Positions 7,423 through 15,742 of a stretch of 26,593 nt of DNA are shown piece by piece. The stretch spans positions 1-26,593 of the forward strand of contig CBFHVG010000035.1 of the NCBI GenBank assembly GCA_965659005.1. Direction: 5' to 3'. The stretch is from CAYPTY01 sp965659005. Lineage in GTDB: Bacteria; Bacteroidota; Rhodothermia; Balneolales; Balneolaceae. Positions within the stretch are counted from its first letter, which is position 1; the number at the start of each line of letters is the position of its first letter. Under the pieces are notes generated by a model, which saw only the letters and a list, made by a program, of their open reading frames with translations, did no database searches and was not told the DNA's origin. The translations under genes were made by a program, and so were the position numbers.

Positions 7423-10233
7423 ATGTACTTCAACTCTATCCGAAAACAGTATTTCATATTAGTTTTTGCTGGTCTCGTTTTATTTACGGGTTGTAAATCG
7501 TCTGTTAAACAGAACTTCGGAGATTTCAGAGCTTATTATAATACCTACTACAATGCCAAGAAAAGCTATCAATCAGGCGTTAATAAAAACGAAGCTCAAA
7601 ATCGAGAGTATAATGCCCTGATCCCCATCCGTATACATCTTGAGCCTGTTAATGCAGGTAGAGCAGATTTTGAAGTTTCCATAGATAAGGGTGCAGATAT
7701 TCTTCGAAAATTTGAAGAATCTAAATGGGTTGATGATGCCATAGAAATAATCGGTAAATCCTATTATTACAGACAGGAATATTTTTCAGCTGATCAGAAA
7801 TTTCAAGAATTATATCAGGCAACAGAGAGTGAAAGACTTAAACAACGATCTGTTTACTGGAGAGGCAGAAATTATCTCGAAATGCAACTCAATGATCAAG
7901 CTATCGATTATCTGCAAAATGAAATTCTAGTATTTGGAGGAAATTGGGATAAGGGTTTATTAGCTGAAACTAAAGCTATACTGGCACAACATTACGTTGC
8001 AGTTGAAAACTATGAACTTGCCGAAAAAGAGTTAAGTGAGTGTCTTGATGATCTAACTACAAAAGAACATAAGGCAAGGGGATATTTTTTATACGGGCAG
8101 TTACTCGAATTAAATGGAAAACCAGAAGAAGCTTATGATGCCTATGATGGGGTTGGGAAATACTATCGAGACTACAATTTATTTTTTGAAGCGAATGTAA
8201 AAAAAGGCCAGGTGGCAAGAGATCTTGGCTTGAATGAAGAGTCTTTTGAGTTATTTGAAAGCCTAGGAAAAGACGACAAGAACTTTACTGTTAAAGCCGA
8301 TCTGGATTATGAACTGGGGCAGGCCTTGCAAGCTGATGGTCAGTTTGAAGAGGCGAAAGATGTGTATTTATCTGTATTGAGAAATACAATTTCCAAACCA
8401 TCAAATGTAACTATAGCTAAAACATATTATGGCTTAGCTGAAATAAGCAGATACTATTACAATGATTTCAAATTGGCAGCATCATACTATGACAGCGCAT
8501 CAAGTGGCAGAGTAGATGAAGAGGAATTGCCGGAAGGTTTTGATGCAGCTGAACTTTTTTCCTCATTTGGTGAATATGTAAGACTAAGGGAATCTATAGA
8601 GTTAAATGATAGCCTATTATGGCTTGGTCAATTACCTGAAGCAGAACTGGACTCGGTGGTTCTGGAACTGAAAAAGAAAAGAAAGAAGGAACTCGAAGAA
8701 CAGCTAAGAGAAGCTGAAGCAAGAAAGAATACACTTGTTACTGTTTCTCAGCGTGAACAAACCCAAAATCGAGGTACGGCAACTAACGGTTTTCTCAATT
8801 TTAAGAATCCTTTATTGATTGCCGATGCAAGATCGCAGTTTCAAGCTATATGGGGAGACCGTCCTTTGGTTGATAACTGGAGGAGATTTAATTCAATAGT
8901 CATAGAGATATCAGACTCTACTCAGACTGAAACATCAGAAACGAACATCTATGCAGGCAATGCCAATATTCAATTAAGTGATATTCAAATTGATCTTTCC
9001 GCTGTTCCTTTTTTGCCAGAGGATAGGGATAGTGTAAATAATTTGGTTGCTAACGAATATTATGAGCTTGGAAATCTATTTTTCCTGTCTCTTCAGATGC
9101 CTGACAGTGCAGAACACTACTTTATTAAAGTCATTGAAGAGTATCCCGATTATGATGCTACATCGATTTCTTACTATTCACTATCTGAACTTTTATACAG
9201 TTTGGATGAGCTTGATCTTGCACGTGATGTGGCTGAAGAATTGATTCAATTTTACCCAGAAAGCGAATATGCAAAACGTCTCGCTGAAAGGTATCAAGTA
9301 TCAATTGAACAAAGTGAGACTCGGATTAGTGAAGCAGATAGTCTTAAACTGGTTTATGATCAGCTTAGTGATTTAGAAGTTAGTGCAGAGAAGGCCGATA
9401 GTCTTAGAAGCTTTGCAAATATTTATTCTGACTTTTACTTATCTCCCAGAATTATGCTGGATGCTGCCTTTGAATATTCAGAACTCGCTAAAGATTCAGT
9501 TTATTATCTTGATTATGAAGTGTACGATTCAGCTCGTGTCTCATACCAGTATCAGCTTGAACAATTTGAGGTGTACAAAGACTCTATAAGGGTCCTAAGC
9601 ACCGATACAACGTTAACACTTGCCCAACAAGCTGTTTTGAATGTTAAACTCGATTCAACATTTAAGAAACCGGATTATGACAAGTTCTTTCCATATTTCG
9701 GAGAATATTGGGATAGTACTCGCGTAGTTCTTGAGGAATTTAAGATGAAGTTTTCTGACTCTCAGCTAATAGACCCTGCCAGGCGACTTTCAGGGGAACT
9801 CACTATTCCAGAAATATTTCTCATTGTTGAACAAAGTTCTGATAGTATAAATACAGATTCATTAATTACGGATGTTTCGGCAGATAGTCTTACATCTGAA
9901 GAGACAGTTGTCGAACAAGCAATTAAATATCTTTCTTGCCGAGATCTTAGATTAAGTCCGGAGATTGAGGGTGGTATTCAAGCATTTATTGAATCACTTG
10001 AAATCTACGTATATGATACCACTCAAAGGTATTTTATGACCTATAAATTTAAAATTTCAACAGAAGGTGAGGTTGTGGAATATAACCTTGAGAGAGCCAA
10101 TGTTGATGAAGAGTTCAGAGATGTTATTGAAGAAGCAATAGAAGATCGGCTTAAATTCATTCCTTTAACTTATCAGGATGAAGCTATTCCCGTTGAGTGC
10201 GATGTCACATTCGACCTTTCTGCAACTGAGTAA
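7423..10233 (+). CDS. large TPR lipoprotein resembling SprE/PorW, with a C-terminal TonB-C-like domain
   Basis: A 936-residue predicted lipoprotein (lipobox FTGC, Cys24). The mature N-terminus has FRAYYNTYYNAKKSY (residues 35-49), the aromatic signature I associate with SprE/PorW lipoproteins of the type IX secretion and gliding machinery. TPR-like helical pairs fill roughly residues 95-390 and 543-625. Between them is a basic/acidic coiled segment (about 414-440) and a linker rich in Thr, Ser and Gln. The last 100 residues differ: after Cys839 comes a compact domain with FKISTEGEVVEYNLERA and RLKFIPL, the pattern of a TonB C-terminal domain. By analogy it would sit in the outer membrane facing the periplasm. 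No other type IX genes are in the window, so the role is inferred from sequence alone. Its 3' end overlaps convergent pyrD by 61 bases. Confidence 0.62.
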   Translation: MYFNSIRKQYFILVFAGLVLFTGCKSSVKQNFGDFRAYYNTYYNAKKSYQSGVNKNEAQNREYNALIPIRIHLEPVNAGRADFEVSIDKGADILRKFEESKWVDDAIEIIGKSYYYRQEYFSADQKFQELYQATESERLKQRSVYWRGRNYLEMQLNDQAIDYLQNEILVFGGNWDKGLLAETKAILAQHYVAVENYELAEKELSECLDDLTTKEHKARGYFLYGQLLELNGKPEEAYDAYDGVGKYYRDYNLFFEANVKKGQVARDLGLNEESFELFESLGKDDKNFTVKADLDYELGQALQADGQFEEAKDVYLSVLRNTISKPSNVTIAKTYYGLAEISRYYYNDFKLAASYYDSASSGRVDEEELPEGFDAAELFSSFGEYVRLRESIELNDSLLWLGQLPEAELDSVVLELKKKRKKELEEQLREAEARKNTLVTVSQREQTQNRGTATNGFLNFKNPLLIADARSQFQAIWGDRPLVDNWRRFNSIVIEISDSTQTETSETNIYAGNANIQLSDIQIDLSAVPFLPEDRDSVNNLVANEYYELGNLFFLSLQMPDSAEHYFIKVIEEYPDYDATSISYYSLSELLYSLDELDLARDVAEELIQFYPESEYAKRLAERYQVSIEQSETRISEADSLKLVYDQLSDLEVSAEKADSLRSFANIYSDFYLSPRIMLDAAFEYSELAKDSVYYLDYEVYDSARVSYQYQLEQFEVYKDSIRVLSTDTTLTLAQQAVLNVKLDSTFKKPDYDKFFPYFGEYWDSTRVVLEEFKMKFSDSQLIDPARRLSGELTIPEIFLIVEQSSDSINTDSLITDVSADSLTSEETVVEQAIKYLSCRDLRLSPEIEGGIQAFIESLEIYVYDTTQRYFMTYKFKISTEGEVVEYNLERANVDEEFRDVIEEAIEDRLKFIPLTYQDEAIPVECDVTFDLSATE

Positions 10234-11252
10234 TCGATTAACCCCTTCTTTAGCTGCTGAACAAGACCTGGCCCTTCATAAACCAGTCCGGTATAAATTT
10301 GGAGTAAATCAGCACCGGCGTCAAGTTTTCGCTTAGCTTCATCAACTGAATTTATTCCTCCAACGCCTATAATAGGATGACTCGTTTTGATTTCATTTCT
10401 GAGCCAATGAACTATCTGTGTACTTTTTTCAGAAATGGACGCTCCACTCAAACCTCCTCTGCCTATACTTTGAATCAATTTACTACTACTCTTAAGTTGA
10501 TCTCGTTTGGATGAGGTATTGGTTACTACATATCCTTGGATGCCAAACTTTTCGCAAATCTCAGTTAATTCACTTAGTAATTCCAGTTCAAGATCTACTG
10601 AAAACTTAACAAGAACAGGAAGCGATCTGGAAGTAGGTTGAATGGCTTCCAGTAATGCAGAAAGAGCTTCTGAGTCTTCAAAAGTTTTTCCTTCTTCAGT
10701 ATTTGGGCAGGAAATATTTATGGTGATATAATCGGCTACTTTTTCAGCTTCTTCAAAGCTAATGACATAATCCTGAATTGCTTTATCACCAAGAATTGCC
10801 GGATTATGAGTTTTAGCAATATTTACTCCCAGAGGTATGGGGAAGTCAGTTCCAATCAGTCTAGATATTATCTTTTCAGCACCCTCATTATTCAAGCCCA
10901 TTCGATTGATGAGAGAATCGTCTTCAGGTAATCTGAATGCTCTTGGTTTTGGGTTCCCTTTACTGGATTGAGCAGTAATACTTCCAATTTCTGTGAATCC
11001 AAAGCCTAAAGCCGCTATTCCATTAATGATACGTGCATTTTTATCAAAACCAGCGGCAAGACCAATTGGGTTTTTGAAATTTATACCCCAAAAATTTCTT
11101 TCGAGATTTGAATGCTCGAAACCATAAATTGATTTAGTTAAATCTTGAAGAAGATGGGATGAAGAAACAAGTTCACCGGCACTCATCGCAAGGTCGTGAG
11201 CTGACTCGGCGTCCATCGAAAACAGTAAGGGTTTTAAAAGTATTTTATACAT
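10173..11252 (-). CDS. pyrD: dihydroorotate dehydrogenase, class 2-like (quinone type)
   Basis: Oxidises dihydroorotate to orotate in pyrimidine synthesis. At 359 residues, with an N-terminal helical extension (residues 1-45, including MDAESAHDLAM) before the FMN barrel, it matches class 2 membrane-associated enzymes that reduce quinone. Motifs in order: NPIGLAAGFDKNA (61-73), FTEIGSIT (86-93), INRMGLNN (115-122), ISCPNTEEG (180-188), Lys216 in VLVKFS, VVTNTS (242-247), GGLSGA (266-271), IIGVGGI (294-300) and LLQIYTGLVYEGP (316-328). The catalytic-base position, Ser in Escherichia coli PyrD, is Cys182 here, as in class 1 enzymes. The final 20 residues overlap the convergent SprE/PorW-like gene. 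Only 38 bases separate its ATG from divergent pabB. Confidence 0.95.
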   Translation of the reverse strand: MYKILLKPLLFSMDAESAHDLAMSAGELVSSSHLLQDLTKSIYGFEHSNLERNFWGINFKNPIGLAAGFDKNARIINGIAALGFGFTEIGSITAQSSKGNPKPRAFRLPEDDSLINRMGLNNEGAEKIISRLIGTDFPIPLGVNIAKTHNPAILGDKAIQDYVISFEEAEKVADYITINISCPNTEEGKTFEDSEALSALLEAIQPTSRSLPVLVKFSVDLELELLSELTEICEKFGIQGYVVTNTSSKRDQLKSSSKLIQSIGRGGLSGASISEKSTQIVHWLRNEIKTSHPIIGVGGINSVDEAKRKLDAGADLLQIYTGLVYEGPGLVQQLKKGLIDYSVAERSNVTSHSTGIASS

Positions 11253-11290
11253 CGGCTTTTTAACTGATATAAAGATACTTAATTGAATAC

Positions 11291-12550
11291 ATGATATCTC
11301 AGGTAATTAGATCAGCTTTAGAAAAGAATGAAACAATTTTATTTTTGGAGTCCTCAAAAAAGGATCATTCAGAAAGTATGTATTCATTTCTGGCTATTGG
11401 TGTTGAATCTTCATTTAGATCAGAGGGGAGAAATATCGAGATATTTGAAGATGGAAAGGTCGTGAGAACAGATGATAATCCCTGGGATGCACTTGATCGT
11501 TTTAGAAATAAATACCCAAATAAATGGTTTTTTGGATATCTGGGCTATGATTTAAAAAACTATAATGAACATTTGAAAAGTGATAACCCGGATTTGATAG
11601 GTGCTCCTGATTGTTTTCTATTTGAACCTGAAGTATTACTAAAAATTGATGTTCAGGATGGTTCAATTACATCTCTAAAGGGAAAAGCCACCATCCCAAA
11701 TGATAAATACGACAGAGACTCTTTTGAAATCAGAAACACAAAGATGGAAGACCGAGGGGAGTACCAGTCTTGTATTCAGGAAGCAAAGCATCTGATACAT
11801 GAGGGTGAGTTTTACGAGATCAATATATCTCATCAGATTTGCTACGATTTTAGCGGCAGTGCTTTTGATTTATATGAATCAATGAAAGAAGTAGGAGAGG
11901 TTCCTTTTGGTGCATTTCTGAGTTTTGAAAACCTGAAAATTTCCTGTTTATCGCCCGAACGATATCTGAAAAAAGAAGGAAGGAAATTAATTTCACAACC
12001 TATAAAAGGAACTATTGGGCGTAATTCTAGAGATGAACTGGAGATTGAACGAGCGCAATTATCTGCATCAGAAAAAGACAAAGCTGAAAATCTTATGATT
12101 GTAGATTTAGTTCGAAATGATTTGAGTAGAGTAGCAGAAGCTGGTAGTGTTCAGGTAACTTCACTGTTTGATATACAGTCCTTCAAAACAGTTCATCAAA
12201 TGGTTTCTACGGTTGAGGCTGTGGTAAAAGATGATGTATCTGAAATTGCTGTTATTCAACACAGTTTTCCGATGGGTTCAATGACAGGAGCACCTAAGAT
12301 TTCAGCTATGAAAGTGATTGATGAACTGGAAAACTATACCCGCGGAATCTACTCAGGCGCGATTGGATATTTTAATCCGGACGGCGATTTTGATTTTAAT
12401 GTGGTGATAAGAACAGCTATTCAGAAAGGAGATAAATTATTCTATTCAGTTGGTGGCGCTATTACTGCTGATTCTGATCCGGAGCATGAATGGGAAGAGA
12501 CACTTATAAAAGCACGTGCACTTACAGAAGTAGGTAAAAGTATTTCATGA
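11291..12550 (+). CDS. pabB: aminodeoxychorismate synthase component I
   Basis: A chorismate-binding enzyme of 419 residues that aminates chorismate to 4-amino-4-deoxychorismate for p-aminobenzoate and folate synthesis. The C-terminal catalytic domain has LSPERYL (220-226), QPIKGTIGR (236-244), DLVRNDLSRVA (272-282), VHQMVSTVEA (301-310), FPMGSMTGAPK (326-336) and SGAIGYFNPDG (355-365). Lys239 in PIKGT separates PabB from anthranilate synthase TrpE, which has Ala there; on that basis I call pabB rather than trpE. The glutaminase (pabA) and lyase (pabC) partners are not adjacent, so they must be encoded elsewhere or ammonia used directly. No ribosome binding site precedes the ATG. The ATPase gene downstream starts 56 bases after the stop. 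Confidence 0.92.
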   Translation: MISQVIRSALEKNETILFLESSKKDHSESMYSFLAIGVESSFRSEGRNIEIFEDGKVVRTDDNPWDALDRFRNKYPNKWFFGYLGYDLKNYNEHLKSDNPDLIGAPDCFLFEPEVLLKIDVQDGSITSLKGKATIPNDKYDRDSFEIRNTKMEDRGEYQSCIQEAKHLIHEGEFYEINISHQICYDFSGSAFDLYESMKEVGEVPFGAFLSFENLKISCLSPERYLKKEGRKLISQPIKGTIGRNSRDELEIERAQLSASEKDKAENLMIVDLVRNDLSRVAEAGSVQVTSLFDIQSFKTVHQMVSTVEAVVKDDVSEIAVIQHSFPMGSMTGAPKISAMKVIDELENYTRGIYSGAIGYFNPDGDFDFNVVIRTAIQKGDKLFYSVGGAITADSDPEHEWEETLIKARALTEVGKSIS

Positions 12551-12606
12551 TATCATGAATTGTTTTAGGAGTGACTGCGTTAATCCCTCTAACTAATTAT
12601 GTATGC

Positions 12607-14106
12607 ATGAATTTATCTATTGACAACATTACTACACTTGGTCAGCTGAAAAAAAGCGGCTGGGAATCTGTTCCAGTAAAAGAAGAAATGAGAAGGAATC
12701 TCATATCAAAGATTGAGAAGGGTGAAGAGCTCTTCCCTGGAATATTAGGTTATGAAAAAACAGTTTTGCCGCAGATTCAGCATGCTTTACTGGCTAAACA
12801 TGACATGATTTTGCTGGGTTTAAGAGGGCAGGCCAAGACTCGTATGCTGAGACAACTTGTCAATTTTATGGATGAGTATATTCCAATCATAAAAGGATCA
12901 GAAATCAACGATGATCCTTTTAACCCACTCTCAAAATTCGCCTTTGATCAAATTGAAAAGTATGGAGATGATACTCCGATTGACTGGTTACATCGATCAA
13001 AAAGATATGGTGAAAAACTAGCAACTCCGGATACAACAGTTGCAGATATTATTGGTGATATTGATCCAATAAAAGCAGCAACAAAGAAATTAAGCTTGGC
13101 TGATCAGAATGTGATTAATTTTGGTCTCATTCCTCGTACTAACAGAGGCATATTTGTTATAAACGAGTTACCTGATTTGCAGCCAAGAATACAGGTAGCC
13201 TTGCTGAACATAATGCAGGAAAGAGATATTCAGATAAGAGGTTTTAATGTTCGTATTCCTCTTGATTTGTCTATAGCATTTTCAGCAAATCCTGAAGATT
13301 ATACCAACCGTGGGAATATCATTTCTCCGTTGAAAGATCGAATTGATGCTCAAATACTCACTCATTACCCTCGTGAGATCAACACAGGTATTACAATTAC
13401 TAAGCAAGAAGCATGGCAGGAGAGAAATGAAGACATCAAGGTACACATTCCTATGATGTACAGGGAAGTTATAGAACATGCTGCTTTTGAAGCCAGAGAA
13501 TCAGAATATATAGATCAAAAAAGTGGTGTATCTGCCAGGCTCACCATAACAGCTATGGAGCAAATTGTTTCAGCTGCTGAACGAAGAGCATTCTTGAATA
13601 AGGAAAAAGAAGTTACTCTACGAATCGCTGATATATATCATATGATACCTGCACTAACCGGCAAAATGGAGCTGGTTTATGAGGGGGAACAGGAGGGAGC
13701 TCTAAATGTGGCTAAGCATATTATTGGGAAAGCAATTTCTAAAACGTTTAAACATCATTTTCCTAACCCACAGAGCAAGGATGAGAAAGTGAAGGCAGAA
13801 TTCACAAACATTACAAACTGGTTCGCGAACGGAAATGATATTAATATTTTAGACACCGTAAATCAGAAAATGTACAAGAAAACACTTTCGAATGTGGATG
13901 GTTTAGACTCTTTGGTAGTTAAATATGCTAAACCAGCACACGATAATGATAAACTCGCTATCATGGACTTAACACTAGAAGCGCTCCATCAGCACTCTAT
14001 GCTAAGTAAGCAAGATCTTGATGATCATGTTCATTATTCTGATATGCTTGGTTCGATGTTTAATTCAATCTCGGGCCCGGATGATTTTAATGACATAGAC
14101 TTTTAA
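12607..14106 (+). CDS. AAA+ ATPase of the MoxR/magnesium-chelatase ChlI type
   Basis: A cytoplasmic AAA+ ATPase (499 residues from the chosen ATG). It has a variant Walker A GLRGQAKT (residues 71-78), a Walker B-like strand GIFVINELPDL (Asn186-Glu187, with Asn where Asp is usual), sensor-1 SANPEDYTNRG (Asn228) and an arginine-finger-like SPLKDRID (Arg245). About 200 mostly helical residues follow. Relatives are annotated as magnesium chelatase or sigma-54-interacting proteins; from memory they share the INELPDL form, so the Asn is probably a family trait. MoxR-type ATPases usually remodel targets with a VWA-domain partner, but none is adjacent. I start at 12607; a GTG at 12571 is in frame, but a GGAG abuts it with no spacing. 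It may be co-transcribed with pabB. Confidence 0.83.
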   Translation: MNLSIDNITTLGQLKKSGWESVPVKEEMRRNLISKIEKGEELFPGILGYEKTVLPQIQHALLAKHDMILLGLRGQAKTRMLRQLVNFMDEYIPIIKGSEINDDPFNPLSKFAFDQIEKYGDDTPIDWLHRSKRYGEKLATPDTTVADIIGDIDPIKAATKKLSLADQNVINFGLIPRTNRGIFVINELPDLQPRIQVALLNIMQERDIQIRGFNVRIPLDLSIAFSANPEDYTNRGNIISPLKDRIDAQILTHYPREINTGITITKQEAWQERNEDIKVHIPMMYREVIEHAAFEARESEYIDQKSGVSARLTITAMEQIVSAAERRAFLNKEKEVTLRIADIYHMIPALTGKMELVYEGEQEGALNVAKHIIGKAISKTFKHHFPNPQSKDEKVKAEFTNITNWFANGNDINILDTVNQKMYKKTLSNVDGLDSLVVKYAKPAHDNDKLAIMDLTLEALHQHSMLSKQDLDDHVHYSDMLGSMFNSISGPDDFNDIDF

Positions 14107-14111
14107 AATAA

Positions 14112-14143
14112 CTTGAAAAACGATGTAGATGCCCTTATCTTTA
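14112..14143 (+). promoter_or_regulatory. probable rpmE promoter (Bacteroidota type)
   Basis: CTTG at 14112-14115 and TATCTTTA at 14136-14143, separated by 20 bases, each differ by one base from the Bacteroidota consensus (TTTG, about 19 bases, TAnnTTTG). Transcription would start near 14150, giving a leader of about 24 bases before the rpmE ATG. A short GCCCT/AGGGC inverted repeat overlaps the -7 element; its meaning is unclear. Confidence 0.5.
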
Positions 14144-14173
14144 GGGCTCTTGAAAATTGAATAGACTAGTACA

Positions 14174-14386
14174 ATGAAAAAAGGAATACACCCAGATTAC
14201 AAAGAAATTACAGTTATCCTCAGCGATGGCAGTGAGATTCAAACCAGATCTACTATGCCAGCTAAGGACGGTGTATACAAAAGTGAGGTAGATTCTAAGA
14301 ATCACCCATTCTACACAAACAACCAAAGCTTTACACAAAAAGCTGGTAGAATTGACCGCTTTAATAAGCGTTACGCAAAGAAGTAA
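14174..14386 (+). CDS. rpmE: ribosomal protein bL31, cysteine-free form
   Basis: A 70-residue large-subunit ribosomal protein. It begins MKKGIHPDYKEIT, as L31 proteins do, and keeps the family hallmarks SKNHPFYT (residues 41-48) and GRIDRFNKRY (58-67). It is close in length to zinc-type L31 but has no cysteine: the two Cys pairs that bind zinc in Escherichia coli RpmE are replaced (around VILSDG and VDSKNH). It therefore belongs to the C-minus group that does not need zinc. It has its own promoter-like element and a strong terminator, so it is probably monocistronic. No Shine-Dalgarno sequence is visible. Confidence 0.95.
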   Translation: MKKGIHPDYKEITVILSDGSEIQTRSTMPAKDGVYKSEVDSKNHPFYTNNQSFTQKAGRIDRFNKRYAKK

Positions 14387-14404
14387 TTTGCCTACAGATA
14401 TTTT

Positions 14405-14438
14405 AAAGGATGTAGCATTTATGTTACATCCTTTTTTT
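14405..14438 (+). terminator. rho-independent terminator after rpmE
   Basis: A 13-bp stem beginning AAAGGATGTA, with one G-U pair and a TTTA loop, is followed by a T run to 14438. It lies 18 bases after the rpmE stop and only 13 bases before the start of the hydrolase gene, which therefore needs its own promoter or relies on read-through. Confidence 0.9.
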
Positions 14439-14451
14439 ATGCCCATAATTC

Positions 14452-15084
14452 ATGAATACAGAAATAAAAATATTTAGTGTCGGACCATTTCAGCAAAACA
14501 CTATCCTTCTGAAATCAAAAGACAAAGCCCTTCTTATTGATCCCGGTTTTTATTCGGAAACCGAATATCAATCCTTCAAAAAAGAAATTGGTGATTATGA
14601 ACTATTATCTGTTTATCTGACACATGCTCATATTGATCATATTCTGGGTCTAAGCAGAGTTTTAAAAGACTTTGATGTGCCTGTTCATCTTAGTCATAAG
14701 GATCTTTATTTATGGGAGAACTCTCATAGTCAGTCACAAATGTTTGGTCTGAATATGGTAAAGCACAATTTTGTGCCACAGGATATTAAAGAAGAATTCA
14801 TCAGTGAGGGCCCATTTGAATTCAGAGCTCTCTTTACTCCTGGACACGCTCCTGATCATATGGCATTCTATTTCGAGGATGAAGAATTTATCATTGCCGG
14901 AGATCTACTTTTCAGAGAAAGTATAGGTCGAACTGATTTATATAAAGGGGACTTCAATGTGCTGGAAGAATCCATCAGAAATCAGATTTATACTCTGCCG
15001 CCTGCAACTAAGGTTTATCCGGGGCATGGACCGCTAACAACGGTAAGTTATGAAATGCAGAATAATCCCTTTGTGAAGCTCTGA
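14452..15084 (+). CDS. metallo-beta-lactamase-fold hydrolase (YcbL/glyoxalase II-like)
   Basis: A 210-residue cytoplasmic metal hydrolase. Metal ligands are all visible: THAHIDH (His58, His60, Asp62, His63), GHAPDH (His132), AGDLLF (Asp151) and PGHGP (His192). The compact size, the GRTDLY segment (159-164) and the ending GHGPLTT...NNPFV are those of YcbL-like proteins, which resemble the catalytic domain of glyoxalase II but lack its C-terminal glutathione-binding helices. The substrate is therefore unknown; thioester hydrolysis is the likeliest activity. No signal peptide. The stop codon abuts the stop of the convergent helical-repeat gene with no base between, and no terminator is visible at the junction. 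Confidence 0.9.
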   Translation: MNTEIKIFSVGPFQQNTILLKSKDKALLIDPGFYSETEYQSFKKEIGDYELLSVYLTHAHIDHILGLSRVLKDFDVPVHLSHKDLYLWENSHSQSQMFGLNMVKHNFVPQDIKEEFISEGPFEFRALFTPGHAPDHMAFYFEDEEFIIAGDLLFRESIGRTDLYKGDFNVLEESIRNQIYTLPPATKVYPGHGPLTTVSYEMQNNPFVKL

Positions 15085-15696
15085 TTATTTAGATGAGTTA
15101 ATCTCATCTATTTTTTCCTGATAGTAAGCGGCTTTATCAGAGTTTTTTTCTATAAGCTTTGAATATACTCTTAGAGCTTCTTTTTTCTTGCCCTGGCTTA
15201 TATGAATCTTTGCTATGGATTCAGTGATAATATCATCGACACCTTCAGACTCTGTTGATAAATCACGATCATCCGCTACTTCACCCTCCGTAGGAAGTTG
15301 TATTCTAAGCCCTTCAACTGCAGACAACATGTCTATAAGTTTATCAAGATCAAGCTTAGGACTTCTTTTTGCTGTCCATCTTTTCCTTTTGATGTCTTTT
15401 CGCTGCTTTTTGGGAACTGTAGCTTCAAATTTTTCAGGATGAATCAAGAAGTAATGGAGGTGCTCCATAAGTGGACTGCCAGGCGCATAGGTCTTTGCAA
15501 TTAAAGAATGGTGGATTGCATTGTCAGTATCTTCTTGAACATGATAGAACCATGATAATAGAAAATGTCCTACGGCATCCTGTCCGCGTTTACGAACCTG
15601 TTTTTTTAACTTTTCAATAACCTTCTCAGGATCTCCTTCGAATTGCTCGACATAGGAGTTTAGTGACTTCGGTATTTTAAAGGGGAAGGATTCCAT
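15085..15696 (-). CDS. small TPR-like protein downstream of lptE
   Basis: A 203-residue protein without signal peptide or membrane segment. Residues 22-90 are helical (AVGHFLLSWFYHVQEDTDNAI, TPR-like). A very basic stretch, KKQRKDIKRKRWTAKR, occupies 96-111. A linker of acidic and serine residues follows. The end is a TPR-like helix pair: IITESIAKIHISQGK, then KEALRVYSKLIEKN (157-185), then a closing helix. The C-terminal repeat is the type found in a TPR protein that often follows lptE in Bacteroidota, and here lptE is indeed directly upstream (46 bases). The operon would thus be sigma-54 activator, lptE, this gene. Its molecular role is unknown. The secG-groES-groEL genes I would expect next in some Bacteroidota are absent. 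Confidence 0.75.
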   Translation of the reverse strand: MESFPFKIPKSLNSYVEQFEGDPEKVIEKLKKQVRKRGQDAVGHFLLSWFYHVQEDTDNAIHHSLIAKTYAPGSPLMEHLHYFLIHPEKFEATVPKKQRKDIKRKRWTAKRSPKLDLDKLIDMLSAVEGLRIQLPTEGEVADDRDLSTESEGVDDIITESIAKIHISQGKKKEALRVYSKLIEKNSDKAAYYQEKIDEINSSK

Positions 15697-15742
15697 TAGT
15701 GAGCAATGATAGCAGAGTAATGATTTCTTTCAAAGTTAAATA

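Noticed and set aside
12571..12606. GTG start for the AAA+ ATPase
   Set aside because: GGAG abuts the GTG with no spacing and the extra 12 residues look unlike the family; ATG at 12607 is preferred.
14131..14147. GCCCT/AGGGC hairpin as terminator of the ATPase gene or an L31 leader
   Set aside because: Only 5 bp and no T run; it overlaps the likely rpmE -7 element instead.
14141..14446. 101-residue minus-strand frame opposite rpmE
   Set aside because: Cys-rich, low-plausibility protein entirely opposite a clear ribosomal gene and its terminator.
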